64,000 nucleotides of DNA from Bacteroidales bacterium (GTDB lineage: Bacteria > Bacteroidota > Bacteroidia > Bacteroidales > JAGOPY01): the NCBI GenBank assembly GCA_023229505.1, contig JALNZD010000012.1:27445-91444 (forward strand). The letters are read 5' to 3'. The first letter of the stretch is position 1. The number at the start of each line of letters is the position of its first letter. Position numbers and translations under genes: made by a program. Of the stretch, positions 9,612-17,924 are shown piece after piece. A model generated the notes under the pieces. It ran no database searches, had not been told where the DNA came from, and saw only the letters and a program-made list of their open reading frames with translations.

Positions 9612-9631
9612 TTATCAGTAATTGAATAGCT

Positions 9632-10255
9632 ATGTCAGAAGTAAACACCGAAAGTTCGGGATCAAAAAAAGGTAAAAAGAAAGGCGCCAAAAAGGTTTCC
9701 ACGCGTATTGACTTTACGCCGATGGTTGACCTTGGGTTTCTTCTCATCACGTTCTTTATGCTGACAACAACGATGATCAAGCCTCAGACCATGGAAATAG
9801 CCATGCCTTCGAAAGAAAAGGTCCCTGAAGAGGAACAGACTAAAGTCAAGGCTTCCAGGGCAATCACCATCATCCTTGGAAAAGATAATAAGGTATATTA
9901 TTATGAAGGAACACGGGAAAATGAGATTGATCCGACAGTTGTGTTAACAGATTTCTCTTCTACGGGTATTCGAAAATTCCTCATTGAGAGAAATTATGAT
10001 GTCATGCTAAAAGTGGAAAATCTTCAGAAGGAAGAACTTGACAAGCAAATACCTCAGGAAGAATTCGAAAAGAAAAAGCTTGAGATCATGTCGGATAAGA
10101 AAGCTCCTATTGTGATTATTAAGGCAACCGATGAGGCAACATATAAGAACCTGATCGATATTCTCGACGAGATGGCGATATGTAATATTGGCAGATACGC
10201 CATCGTTGATTTAACAGAATATGATTTAGAATTGATCAAGGCCAGTAATATCTGA
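9632..10255 (+). CDS. exbD: ExbD biopolymer transport protein, second copy
   Basis: A Lys-rich cytoplasmic N-terminus (KKGKKKGAKK) precedes one membrane helix with FTPMVDLGFLLITFFML, where the Asp of MVDLG is the conserved proton-path residue. The periplasmic domain has a KAPIVIIKATDEATYKNLIDILDEM segment typical of the ExbD C-terminal fold (positions ~165-190). It differs from the first ExbD, so a heteromeric ExbD pair is likely. Confidence 0.92.
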   Translation: MSEVNTESSGSKKGKKKGAKKVSTRIDFTPMVDLGFLLITFFMLTTTMIKPQTMEIAMPSKEKVPEEEQTKVKASRAITIILGKDNKVYYYEGTRENEIDPTVVLTDFSSTGIRKFLIERNYDVMLKVENLQKEELDKQIPQEEFEKKKLEIMSDKKAPIVIIKATDEATYKNLIDILDEMAICNIGRYAIVDLTEYDLELIKASNI

Positions 10256-10287
10256 AATTATAAATAATCAGCAAAATTGTCCCAGTT

Positions 10288-11106
10288 ATGGCCTCACACT
10301 TAAATATATTTTCGGATGAATGGACAGAAATGGTCTTCCAGGACAGGAATAAGGGATATGGAGGATACCTGCTTCGAAAACTATCATCCAGGCGACATGC
10401 GATCTCCCTGGCCATCGGCATTGTGATATTCGTCCTTGCTGTCAGTACACCATCAATAATCAGGGTTATGACACATGAGAAAAAAGAGAAAGATGTTTCA
10501 GTCAGGACGCTGACTGATATCAAGTTAGATAAACCAAAAGAGAAGGTCGATGAAATCGTCAAAGCATTGCCACCACCGCCTCCGCTGAAGAACGTTATTA
10601 AATTTACTGCCCCTGTCATCAAAGCTGATGAGGAAGTCGCAGACGAAGAGCAGCCAAAGATGCAGGATGAAGTGGTTGAAAGTAAAGCAGCTATCGGGAG
10701 TATAGATTATGATAAGGGTACCGATGATCCAACAGCTGAAATGCCTGAAGTGATGCCTGCTGAAGACAAGCAGATCGTGGAAGAAAAGATGGAGCCTTTC
10801 CTTGTTGTTGAGCAAATGCCTGATTTTCCAGGAGGTGAATCGGAGTTGTATAAATTCCTGGAACAAAATATAAAATATCCACCAATGGCCAGAGAATCAG
10901 GTGTTACAGGTAGGGTGTTCATTAAGTTTGTAGTTAATAAAGATGGTAAAATTTCCGATATAGCTTTGCTTAGAGGAATAGGTGCCGGGTGCGATGAAGA
11001 AGCAATCCGTGTAGTAAAGAAAATGCCTGCATGGAAACCTGGAAAACAGAATGGTATGCCTGTACCAGTTTGGTTTACCCTCCCCATTAATTTTATTCTG
11101 AAATGA
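10288..11106 (+). CDS. tonB: TonB family energy transducer
   Basis: Spans inner membrane and periplasm and transmits ExbBD energy to TonB-dependent receptors. Seen: cytoplasmic N-terminus with YGGYLLRKLSSRRHA, a membrane helix at ~36-56, a Pro/Glu-rich spacer (ALPPPPPLK) and a C-terminal TonB domain at ~185-272 (EQNIKYPPMARESG, then GRVFIKFVVNKDGKI and VKKMPAWKPGKQNGMPVPVW). The start matches Bacteroidota TonB, which keeps a long cytoplasmic N-terminus. Its stop overlaps the next ATG (ATGA). Confidence 0.94.
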   Translation: MASHLNIFSDEWTEMVFQDRNKGYGGYLLRKLSSRRHAISLAIGIVIFVLAVSTPSIIRVMTHEKKEKDVSVRTLTDIKLDKPKEKVDEIVKALPPPPPLKNVIKFTAPVIKADEEVADEEQPKMQDEVVESKAAIGSIDYDKGTDDPTAEMPEVMPAEDKQIVEEKMEPFLVVEQMPDFPGGESELYKFLEQNIKYPPMARESGVTGRVFIKFVVNKDGKISDIALLRGIGAGCDEEAIRVVKKMPAWKPGKQNGMPVPVWFTLPINFILK

Positions 11107-11336
11107 CAGAAAAATTTAACAGGGTGCCACTTTTTACTCACCAAATCGTCAAATATTTTGGCTTTTTCATGGTGGTATTTTATTTGGTTATCGGCTTATT
11201 ATTTATTTTTTCAACTCAGTTTTTTCCTGCATTAAATCAGAATGCAAAATTATTTTTTGGGATCATTTTACTAATTTATGGAATTTTCAGGGCTTACAGA
11301 GCCATTAAAAGCTTAAAACATGACAATCCGGCATAG
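11103..11336 (+). CDS. Small two-helix membrane protein overlapping tonB and the PstS-like gene
   Basis: 77 residues with two membrane helices (~18-39 FGFFMVVFYLVIGLLFIFST and ~46-62 AKLFFGIILLIYGIFRAY) and a basic C-terminus (RAIKSLKHD). The ATG overlaps the tonB stop by four bases, and its own end overlaps the next gene by 17 bases, so it is clearly part of the operon. I recognise no named family. By position it may assist the Exb/Ton complex or the lipoprotein; that is inference only. Confidence 0.75.
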   Translation: MTEKFNRVPLFTHQIVKYFGFFMVVFYLVIGLLFIFSTQFFPALNQNAKLFFGIILLIYGIFRAYRAIKSLKHDNPA

Positions 11337-12264
11337 TGTTCTCATGTTCATTGCAGTGAGTCTTTTGTTTGGTTGCGGAGGCATCAACAGAAATCCATAT
11401 GCCGACACCCCAACAACAGGAATCATCAGCATAGGGGTGGATGAAACCTTTAAACCTATAACTGAAGCTGAGTTGATGGTATTCGGCGGCATTTATCAAT
11501 ATGCCAAAATAACTCCGGTTTATACAACAGAAGAAAATTGTGTTCAGATGCTCCTTGATGATAGCGTCAGGTTGATCATCACTTACAGGCCCTTGTATGA
11601 AAATGAAAAAGTATCCTTCCGGAACCGGCAGATCATTCCTCGCGAATTGAAAATAGCTACAGATGCAATCGCGGTGATAATTCATCCGGAAAATGCTGAT
11701 ACTTTGCTGAGTATGAATGAATTAAAAGGAATTCTTACAGGTGAAATAAAACAGTGGGCTCAAATCAATCAAAAATCATCACTTGGGAATATTGATGTGA
11801 TTTTTGACAATAAGAAGTCCAGCATCCTTCAGTTCGTCCTTGATTCGATCTGCCGGACTTCTAATTTATCCAAGCATTCCTATGCCCTGGATTCAACCAT
11901 TGATGTTGTGAATTATGTAGCTGATCACAGGAATGCTATTGGATTTATAGGCGTTAGCTTAGTTAGCGATTCGGATGATTCTACCCAGATGTCTTTTTTA
12001 AATCGTATCCGTGTTGTTGCATTGTCGAAAAGCGATCAACCGGCTGTGGAAAACAGTTATAAGCCATACCAGGCTTATATCTTCCAGGGATTATATCCAT
12101 TGACAAGAGATGTTTATGCGATAAATGCGGAGCCGCGGAATGGCCTTGCCACCGGTTTCATGTCATTTCTTGCAAGCGACCGGGGTCAGAGGATTATTCT
12201 GAAGTCGGGAATAGTTCCGTCTGTTGCGCCAATCAGGATTGTAAATGTCAGAGAAAACCTATGA
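11320..12264 (+). CDS. PstS-like substrate-binding lipoprotein
   Basis: Signal peptide with lipobox (VSLLFGCGG, Cys at ~20) and a type-2 periplasmic binding fold like PstS: SIGVDETFKPITEAEL, then TDAIAVIIHPENADTLLSMNELKGILTG, and near the end NAIGFIGVSLV. At 314 residues it has the family length. No pst permease or ATPase genes are present. In Bacteroidota this gene type commonly sits behind exbBD-tonB, so a role in the TonB system or phosphate sensing, rather than ABC import, is plausible but unproven. Confidence 0.85.
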   Translation: MTIRHSVLMFIAVSLLFGCGGINRNPYADTPTTGIISIGVDETFKPITEAELMVFGGIYQYAKITPVYTTEENCVQMLLDDSVRLIITYRPLYENEKVSFRNRQIIPRELKIATDAIAVIIHPENADTLLSMNELKGILTGEIKQWAQINQKSSLGNIDVIFDNKKSSILQFVLDSICRTSNLSKHSYALDSTIDVVNYVADHRNAIGFIGVSLVSDSDDSTQMSFLNRIRVVALSKSDQPAVENSYKPYQAYIFQGLYPLTRDVYAINAEPRNGLATGFMSFLASDRGQRIILKSGIVPSVAPIRIVNVRENL

Positions 12265-12333
12265 TTCGAAATTAATAGATCACGGAACCTGTCAATTTCC
12301 ACAGTATATGTCAAACCAGAAGATAAACAAGTG

Positions 12334-13998
12334 ATGATGAAAAAGAAGTTATTGATAATACTTTGCTTTCTGTTGCCGTCATTCAATCCTTTACTGTCTC
12401 AGGATATTGAAAAAGGTAAATGGTATATCGTGCAGAAACAATACGAATCGGCCGGGAAGATCTTCCGGTCAATTCTGAAAAATGATCCATCAGATTCAAA
12501 AACACTCTATTATTTGGGTAAGGTTTATGATTTTAAAGGCAAATCCGATTCGGCAGAAATTTTTTACCAGCAAGGCATAATGGCTGATGAGAAGTACCCA
12601 TTCAATTTTCTGGGTTTAGGGAAAATGCAGCTCAATAAATCGAACAGAACGGAATGGTTCAAATTTTATGACAAAGGCCGGAAACTTAGCAATAATTTAT
12701 TCGAATATAACCTGGAAGCTGGAGAAGTCTGCCTTTTAACGACAACACAAAACTTCGATTTAAGCGGAAAATATCTTGAAGCAGCAAAAGAAGAAAATGC
12801 AAAGGATTGCCGGCTCCTGGTCAGTTTGGGAGACCTTTACCTCACTTCAAAATCACCGGGAGATGCAGTCAATGAATATGAAAGAGCCATTTATCATAAT
12901 GATTTATGTGTGCAGGCTTTTGTTAAAATGGGAGAGATATACGCAAAAGCCAATAATTACCGTGATGGCATAAATGCCTTCAATCAGGCTGTTGCAATCG
13001 ATTCCACGCAAATCCTTGCTTATAAAGAACGCGGAGATCTTTACTATTCCTTTGGCAAATATGATGAAGCTAAAGCTGATTATGAAATCTATATTAGAAG
13101 ATCGGATAATACAATAGATGACAAGGAAAGGTTTGCATTCATCCTCTTCTTTACTAAAAACTACGATCAGTCAAGAGGATTGATTGATCAGGTTATTCAA
13201 AATGACACGAATAATACGGTGATGTACAGGATTGCGGCTTACATTGATTTCGAAAAAGGTGACTTCCCAAATTCACTGAAGAATCTTGAATATTTTTTCA
13301 CTCATCACGATACGACAAAGTTTATAGCGATTGATTATATCTATTATGGACACCTCCTTATGAAAAACGGACAGGATTCCCTTGGAACGCTCCAATTGGA
13401 AACAGCATTGCAAATGGACACCACCAAGACGGAACTTTATGATGAAATAGGGAAAAGCTATTCTAAACAAAAAGAATACCAGAAAGCTATAGATGCATAT
13501 GTGAAATTACTTTCATTGAATGCGAATAATAAAAGTAATTCATATTACCAGATCGGCAGGAATTTTTATTTTATGGCTGAAGATAGTTTATTAGCATACG
13601 ATTCACTTTTTAAAGCAGAACTTTACCAGGAAGCTGATTGTTGCTTTGAAAACATGACCCTTATCAGCCCGGATTCATACATAGGCTACATTTGGAGCGG
13701 AAGAGCTTTATCAAGGCTGGATCCGGAAACTACTTCAGGACTGGCAAAGCCGGCTTATGAAAAATCTATGATGTTACTGGAAGCCGGTGACATCACCAAA
13801 ACCCCGAAATTGTTGATTGAATGCTATCGCTATCTTGGATTTTATCATTACATGCTTGGAGAAAAATTACTTTCATCAAAGCCCGCCGAATCCGAAGCAG
13901 AAATGACCAACTCACTTAATTACTGGACAAAAATACTGAATTTGGACCCTTCAGATCAACAGGCCCAAACAGCTCTCCAAAATCTGCTGAAAAAGTGA
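12334..13998 (+). CDS. Exported tetratricopeptide-repeat protein
   Basis: Signal peptide (MKKKLLIILCFLLPSFNPLLSQ) then at least ten TPR-like helix pairs over ~30-550: SKTLYYLGKVYDFKGKSDSA, CVQAFVKMGEIYAKANNYRD, ILAYKERGDLYYSFGKYDEA, ELYDEIGKSYSKQKEYQKA. GTG 12331, ATG 12334 and ATG 12337 are all possible starts. Probably a periplasmic scaffold; last gene of the Ton operon, ~70 bases after the lipoprotein and closed by a strong terminator. TPR proteins at this position are usual in Bacteroidota Ton operons. Confidence 0.87.
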   Translation: MMKKKLLIILCFLLPSFNPLLSQDIEKGKWYIVQKQYESAGKIFRSILKNDPSDSKTLYYLGKVYDFKGKSDSAEIFYQQGIMADEKYPFNFLGLGKMQLNKSNRTEWFKFYDKGRKLSNNLFEYNLEAGEVCLLTTTQNFDLSGKYLEAAKEENAKDCRLLVSLGDLYLTSKSPGDAVNEYERAIYHNDLCVQAFVKMGEIYAKANNYRDGINAFNQAVAIDSTQILAYKERGDLYYSFGKYDEAKADYEIYIRRSDNTIDDKERFAFILFFTKNYDQSRGLIDQVIQNDTNNTVMYRIAAYIDFEKGDFPNSLKNLEYFFTHHDTTKFIAIDYIYYGHLLMKNGQDSLGTLQLETALQMDTTKTELYDEIGKSYSKQKEYQKAIDAYVKLLSLNANNKSNSYYQIGRNFYFMAEDSLLAYDSLFKAELYQEADCCFENMTLISPDSYIGYIWSGRALSRLDPETTSGLAKPAYEKSMMLLEAGDITKTPKLLIECYRYLGFYHYMLGEKLLSSKPAESEAEMTNSLNYWTKILNLDPSDQQAQTALQNLLKK

Positions 13999-14031
13999 TT
14001 TTTGACAGTAGTTATTTTCGTTTCATAATGC

Positions 14032-14065
14032 CTGCCCGGTTTGCGACGACCGGGCAGTTTTTTTT
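14032..14065 (+). terminator. Strong Rho-independent terminator of the Ton operon
   Basis: A perfect 9-bp GC-rich stem (CTGCCCGGT at 14032-14040, ACCGGGCAG at 14049-14057) has an 8-base loop and is followed by eight T. It lies 34 bases past the TPR stop and inside the longest possible upstream extension of tilS, which argues that tilS starts downstream at 14091. Confidence 0.93.
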
Positions 14066-14090
14066 CCTGCCAATTTGTATCTTTGATGTG

Positions 14091-15443
14091 ATGATTGATA
14101 ATTTTAAACAGTTTATCCTTAAGGAAGAATTATTTCATCCTTCTGACTATACCCTGCTTGCAGTGAGCGGCGGGATGGACTCTGTTGTGATGGCCTCTTT
14201 GTTCCACCAGGCTGGATATCATTTTGGTATTGCTCATGCCAACTTCGGGCTCAGGGGAGCTGAATCCGGGAGGGATGAACTCTTTGTCAGAAGCCTGGCA
14301 GAAAAATACAAGGTAAAGGTTTTTGTTAAGCATTTTGAAACCGCTAAGTTTGCCCGTTCTCACAAACTTTCAGTCCAGGTTGCAGCCAGACAGCTTCGTT
14401 ACGAATGGTTTGATGAATTGCAGATAAAATATGGCTATGATCAGGTTGCCACCGCACATCACCTGGACGACCAGGTTGAGACATTCCTGATAAACCTCAC
14501 GAGGGGGACAGGTATTGCCGGTTTGCACGGTATCCTGCCCAGGCAGGGAAAAATAATCAGGCCCATGATGTTTACTGACAGGCAGCAAATAGAAGCTTAT
14601 GCCAGGGAAAATAGACTTGAATATGTCGAAGATTCTTCCAACCGCTCAGTGAAGTACACCCGCAACCGCATCCGTCACAAGGTAATCCCGCAACTGGAAA
14701 GAATTAATCCTGCCTTAAGGCAGGAACTGACACAGACCATCAGCTTTATCCGTGATGCTGAAAAAATTTATAACCAAACCATCGAACGGAAAAGAAGAGA
14801 GATTTTTCATGAAAGAGGAGATCAAATTTACATCCAATCAGACCAGTTTTTCTGTCTTGAGCCACTGACAAGCTGGGCTTACGAGCTTTTATCCCCTTAT
14901 GGTTTCAACCTTTCCAATATCAGGGATATTGCCTGTCTGGCTGATGCCATCCCGGGCAAGGAAGTTCGATCTACCACCTTCAGGTTGTTAAAAGACCGTG
15001 AGTATCTCATCATTGCTCCATTGGAAGAAACAGGCAAGGAAGCGACATTCATGGTATCAATGTATGATCTGAAGCAGAAAAGTATCAGGTCCCCGTTGAA
15101 TCTTGAGTTTGAAATCCTCCATGAGATTCCTGCAGAATATTCTGATCCGGGCAGTACCGCTTACATTGACCTTGACAAGCTGGATTTTCCTGTAACCATC
15201 CGGAAATGGCAAAAGGGCGATTTTTTTTATCCCCTTGGGATGTCGCAGCGAAAGAAGCTCAGTGATTTTTTTACAGACCAGAAGTTTTCCAGGATCGAAA
15301 AGGAAAAGAAATGGCTCTTATGCAGTGGCAAAAAGATTGTTTGGATCATAGGCCACCGGATCGATGACCGTTTTAAAATCACCTCATCTTCCAAAAAAAT
15401 ATTAAAAATCACGCTTAATCCTGATTCATTATTACCTGATTAA
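14091..15443 (+). CDS. tilS: tRNA(Ile)-lysidine synthetase
   Basis: Converts C34 of the CAU anticodon of tRNA-Ile to lysidine using ATP and lysine; essential for AUA decoding. The PP-loop motif AVSGGMDSVVMASLF is near residue 22, followed by HANFGLRG, ATAHHLDDQVETFLINL, RTRG-like GTGIAGLHGI and a C-terminal substrate domain (IRKWQKGDFFYPLGM, then KKLSDFFTDQK). ATG 14091 is selected because the upstream in-frame extension (to 13995) would run through a terminator hairpin. 450 residues, the normal TilS length. Confidence 0.92.
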   Translation: MIDNFKQFILKEELFHPSDYTLLAVSGGMDSVVMASLFHQAGYHFGIAHANFGLRGAESGRDELFVRSLAEKYKVKVFVKHFETAKFARSHKLSVQVAARQLRYEWFDELQIKYGYDQVATAHHLDDQVETFLINLTRGTGIAGLHGILPRQGKIIRPMMFTDRQQIEAYARENRLEYVEDSSNRSVKYTRNRIRHKVIPQLERINPALRQELTQTISFIRDAEKIYNQTIERKRREIFHERGDQIYIQSDQFFCLEPLTSWAYELLSPYGFNLSNIRDIACLADAIPGKEVRSTTFRLLKDREYLIIAPLEETGKEATFMVSMYDLKQKSIRSPLNLEFEILHEIPAEYSDPGSTAYIDLDKLDFPVTIRKWQKGDFFYPLGMSQRKKLSDFFTDQKFSRIEKEKKWLLCSGKKIVWIIGHRIDDRFKITSSSKKILKITLNPDSLLPD

Positions 15444-15450
15444 CTTTTGT

Positions 15451-15590
15451 TCATCCCCTCCGGGGAATTATTTGCAAATCGCATATCACATTACTACAAT
15501 ACTTTATCTGCTACGCAGAATTCGCCATAGGCGATTTGTTATTGTAAAATATCAGTTACCCCTTAAACTTTTAATACCTCGTAGAGGTTT
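15451..15590. repeat. Cluster of three small palindromes between tilS and dsbD
   Basis: Three short dyads occur in 140 non-coding bases: CCCC-TCC-GGGG (15455-15465), TCGCC-ATA-GGCGA (15522-15534) and ACCTC-GTA-GAGGT (15576-15588). CCTCCGGGG and CCTCGTAGAGG cores resemble dispersed intergenic palindromes I associate with Bacteroidota genomes, but I cannot confirm a family here. Confidence 0.4.
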
Positions 15591-15655
15591 TACTAAGCAA
15601 GGGTTTGCGATTATTTTATATTTTTGTCAACTTGTGAAAACCGAATATTTTTAAA

Positions 15656-17785
15656 ATGAAAAAAGTCCTCTTTTCAACGCTATTCCTGCTCCTGGCATTT
15701 TTATTTACCACGAATTCCCAAATCCTGCAGCCGGTAAAATGGTCTTTTGACACGAAGAAGATCAATAATGAAGAATTTGAACTGATCCTGAAATCCGAAA
15801 TGGACAAAGGATGGCATATTTATGGAACCGATATCCCTAAGGGGGGGCCGATTCCAACATCCTTCAAATTCAACCCGTCTGAAGATTATGAGCTGGCGGG
15901 TAAACTGGAAATGCCCAAAGCGATCGAAAAGTACGACAATGCTTTTGAGATGGATCTTCGTTACTTTAATGATAACGCTAAGTTTAAACAAAGGGTGAAG
16001 ATGAAATCTGATAAGCCTTTCCAGGTTACCGGCGAGCTTGAATATATGTCTTGTGACGATAGAAGGTGTCTTCCCCCGGAAATTGTTGAATTCTCTTTTA
16101 ACTTGCCCGGTATTGAAAAAACAAGGAAAGAAAAAAATAAAGAAGTGCGGTTAGCAGAGGAATCATCATCACTCCTAAAAACAAAAGAAGAAAATACCCC
16201 CAGCGATCCTGGAAAGTCCAGGACCGAATCATCCCCGACAATTACCCCGATCGATTCAAAACCTTTGGTTTCCTCTTCATTTCAGGAAACCCAAACTCTA
16301 AAAGTTCGGGGAAAAGAGGATTCCATTTCCCTCTGGACTTTCTTTTTTATCGCCCTCGGGATTGGATTTATAAGTCTGCTTACCCCTTGCGTTTACCCGA
16401 TGATCCCCATGACCGTAACTTTCTTTATGAATGCCAGCCAGAATAAACTGAAAGCCAGATTACAGGCTCTGGTATTCGGCCTCTCTATCATATTCATTTA
16501 CACAGTTATCGGCGTGTTGGTATCTGCCTTATTCGGTGCCGATATGATCAAACAGGTCAGTGAACACTGGATCACCAACCTGATCTTTTTCCTATTATTT
16601 GCTTTTTTTGCCATATCCTTCTTCGGTATGTTCGAGCTTGTTCTCCCTGCCTCAGTGACTAACAAGTCAGACCGGCATGCTGACAGAGGAGGCTACGTCG
16701 GAGCTTTCTTCATGGCATTGACCCTCGTCCTGGTTTCATTTTCCTGCACGGCGCCTTTTGTGGGCGGTATCCTGGTGGAAGCGGCAACCGGACAGGTCAT
16801 CAAGCCAATCGTTGGGATGTTTGGCTTTTCGCTGGCGTTCGGCATTGTTTTTACCATCCTGGCTTTCTTCCCTTCATGGTTGAATAAAATGCCGAGATCA
16901 GGCGGTTGGCTTAATTCAGTCAAAGTCGTCCTTGCCTTCCTGATCCTGGCGATTGGCATGAAATATCTCCTCGTCCCCAACCAGGCCCTCGGATGGGGGA
17001 TCAGCCGTGAGGTTTATATCGCCGTGTGGATGGTGCTATTTACCTTATTAGGTTTCTATCTGCTGGGAAAGATAAAATTTACACACGACAGCCCGTTAGA
17101 GCATATCGCTGTGCCCCGGCTTTTGTTAATCATTGCTTCCTTCACTTTTGTCCTATACCTGTTCCCCGGATTGTTCGGCGCACCGCTGAAAGCTGTGTCC
17201 GGTTACCTGCCCTCGGAATCTTCCTGGGATCTCGATGAGATCATCCGGGAAAGTACACAAAATATCAGCGTTGTGTCTCCCGGCAACAGTAATTACAGCG
17301 GTTTGTGTGATGAACCTAAGTATTCGGACCGTTATGACCTGCCCTATGGATTAAAAGGGTATTTCGATTACGAACAGGGACTTGCCTGCGCTAAAAAGCT
17401 TAATAAGCCGGTGTTCCTCGATGTCAAAGGGTATGCCTGCACTAACTGCAAGGTTATAGAAAAGAATGTCTGGTCTGACCCTGAAGTTCTTAAAAGACTT
17501 CAGAACGATTATGTAATTATCGCATTGTATGTCGATGATAATCATGAACTTCCGGAAAATGAATGGGTCACTTCAACCTTTGATGGGAAGGTGAAAAAGA
17601 CAATCGGCCGGAAGAACACTGATCTCCAGATCACTCATTTTGGTGTCAATGCGCAGCCATACTATGTCCTGATGGATAATAACGGCAACACACTCACGCC
17701 GGCGATTGGGTTTGAACCTGATATCAATGATTATATCAGTTTTCTTGATAAAGGGATTGAAGAATTCAGGAAACTACATCCGTAG
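15656..17785 (+). CDS. dsbD: Thiol:disulfide interchange protein DsbD
   Basis: Moves electrons from cytoplasmic thioredoxin across the inner membrane to periplasmic partners. Signal peptide at 1-22; nDsbD domain at ~25-150 with the Cys pair CDDRRCLPPE; a charged linker; about eight membrane helices at ~222-520 with the redox segments LLTPCVYPMIPM and SFSCTAPFVGG; a C-terminal thioredoxin-fold domain at ~575-705 with GYACTNCKVIEKNVW. All three redox Cys pairs are present. 709 residues, usual for the phylum. It is monocistronic, ending three bases before a long inverted repeat. Confidence 0.93.
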   Translation: MKKVLFSTLFLLLAFLFTTNSQILQPVKWSFDTKKINNEEFELILKSEMDKGWHIYGTDIPKGGPIPTSFKFNPSEDYELAGKLEMPKAIEKYDNAFEMDLRYFNDNAKFKQRVKMKSDKPFQVTGELEYMSCDDRRCLPPEIVEFSFNLPGIEKTRKEKNKEVRLAEESSSLLKTKEENTPSDPGKSRTESSPTITPIDSKPLVSSSFQETQTLKVRGKEDSISLWTFFFIALGIGFISLLTPCVYPMIPMTVTFFMNASQNKLKARLQALVFGLSIIFIYTVIGVLVSALFGADMIKQVSEHWITNLIFFLLFAFFAISFFGMFELVLPASVTNKSDRHADRGGYVGAFFMALTLVLVSFSCTAPFVGGILVEAATGQVIKPIVGMFGFSLAFGIVFTILAFFPSWLNKMPRSGGWLNSVKVVLAFLILAIGMKYLLVPNQALGWGISREVYIAVWMVLFTLLGFYLLGKIKFTHDSPLEHIAVPRLLLIIASFTFVLYLFPGLFGAPLKAVSGYLPSESSWDLDEIIRESTQNISVVSPGNSNYSGLCDEPKYSDRYDLPYGLKGYFDYEQGLACAKKLNKPVFLDVKGYACTNCKVIEKNVWSDPEVLKRLQNDYVIIALYVDDNHELPENEWVTSTFDGKVKKTIGRKNTDLQITHFGVNAQPYYVLMDNNGNTLTPAIGFEPDINDYISFLDKGIEEFRKLHP

Positions 17786-17787
17786 TA

Positions 17788-17909
17788 TTTTAACCACTAA
17801 GGCACTAAGGGCACTTATAGGCACTAAAATTTTCAAAGAATGGTTAATATATTTTTATTTGCTGATATCCTTAGTGTTTCTTAGTGGTCTAAGTGTCTTA
17901 GTGGTTAAA
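17788..17909. repeat. CACTAAGG word array forming a long inverted repeat
   Basis: The left arm TTTAACCACTAAGGCACTAA (from 17788) pairs with the right arm TAAGTGTCTTAGTGGTTAAA (ending 17909) with two mismatches in 20. Within each arm short words repeat every 8-10 bases (CACTAAGG, CACTAAGGG, CACTTATAGG; on the right TTAGTGTTTC, TTAGTGGTC, TAAGTGTC). It fills the space between the convergent dsbD and dipeptidase stops and ends in an A-run, so it can act as a bidirectional terminator. Confidence 0.8.
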
Positions 17910-17924
17910 AAAAATTAAAACAAT

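Noticed and set aside
13995..14090. N-terminal extension of tilS
   Set aside because: The added codons run through a strong terminator hairpin and are not TilS-like; ATG 14091 is the better start.
15472..15654. 60-codon frame upstream of dsbD
   Set aside because: It runs through three palindromes, has a low-complexity composition and no signal or domain.
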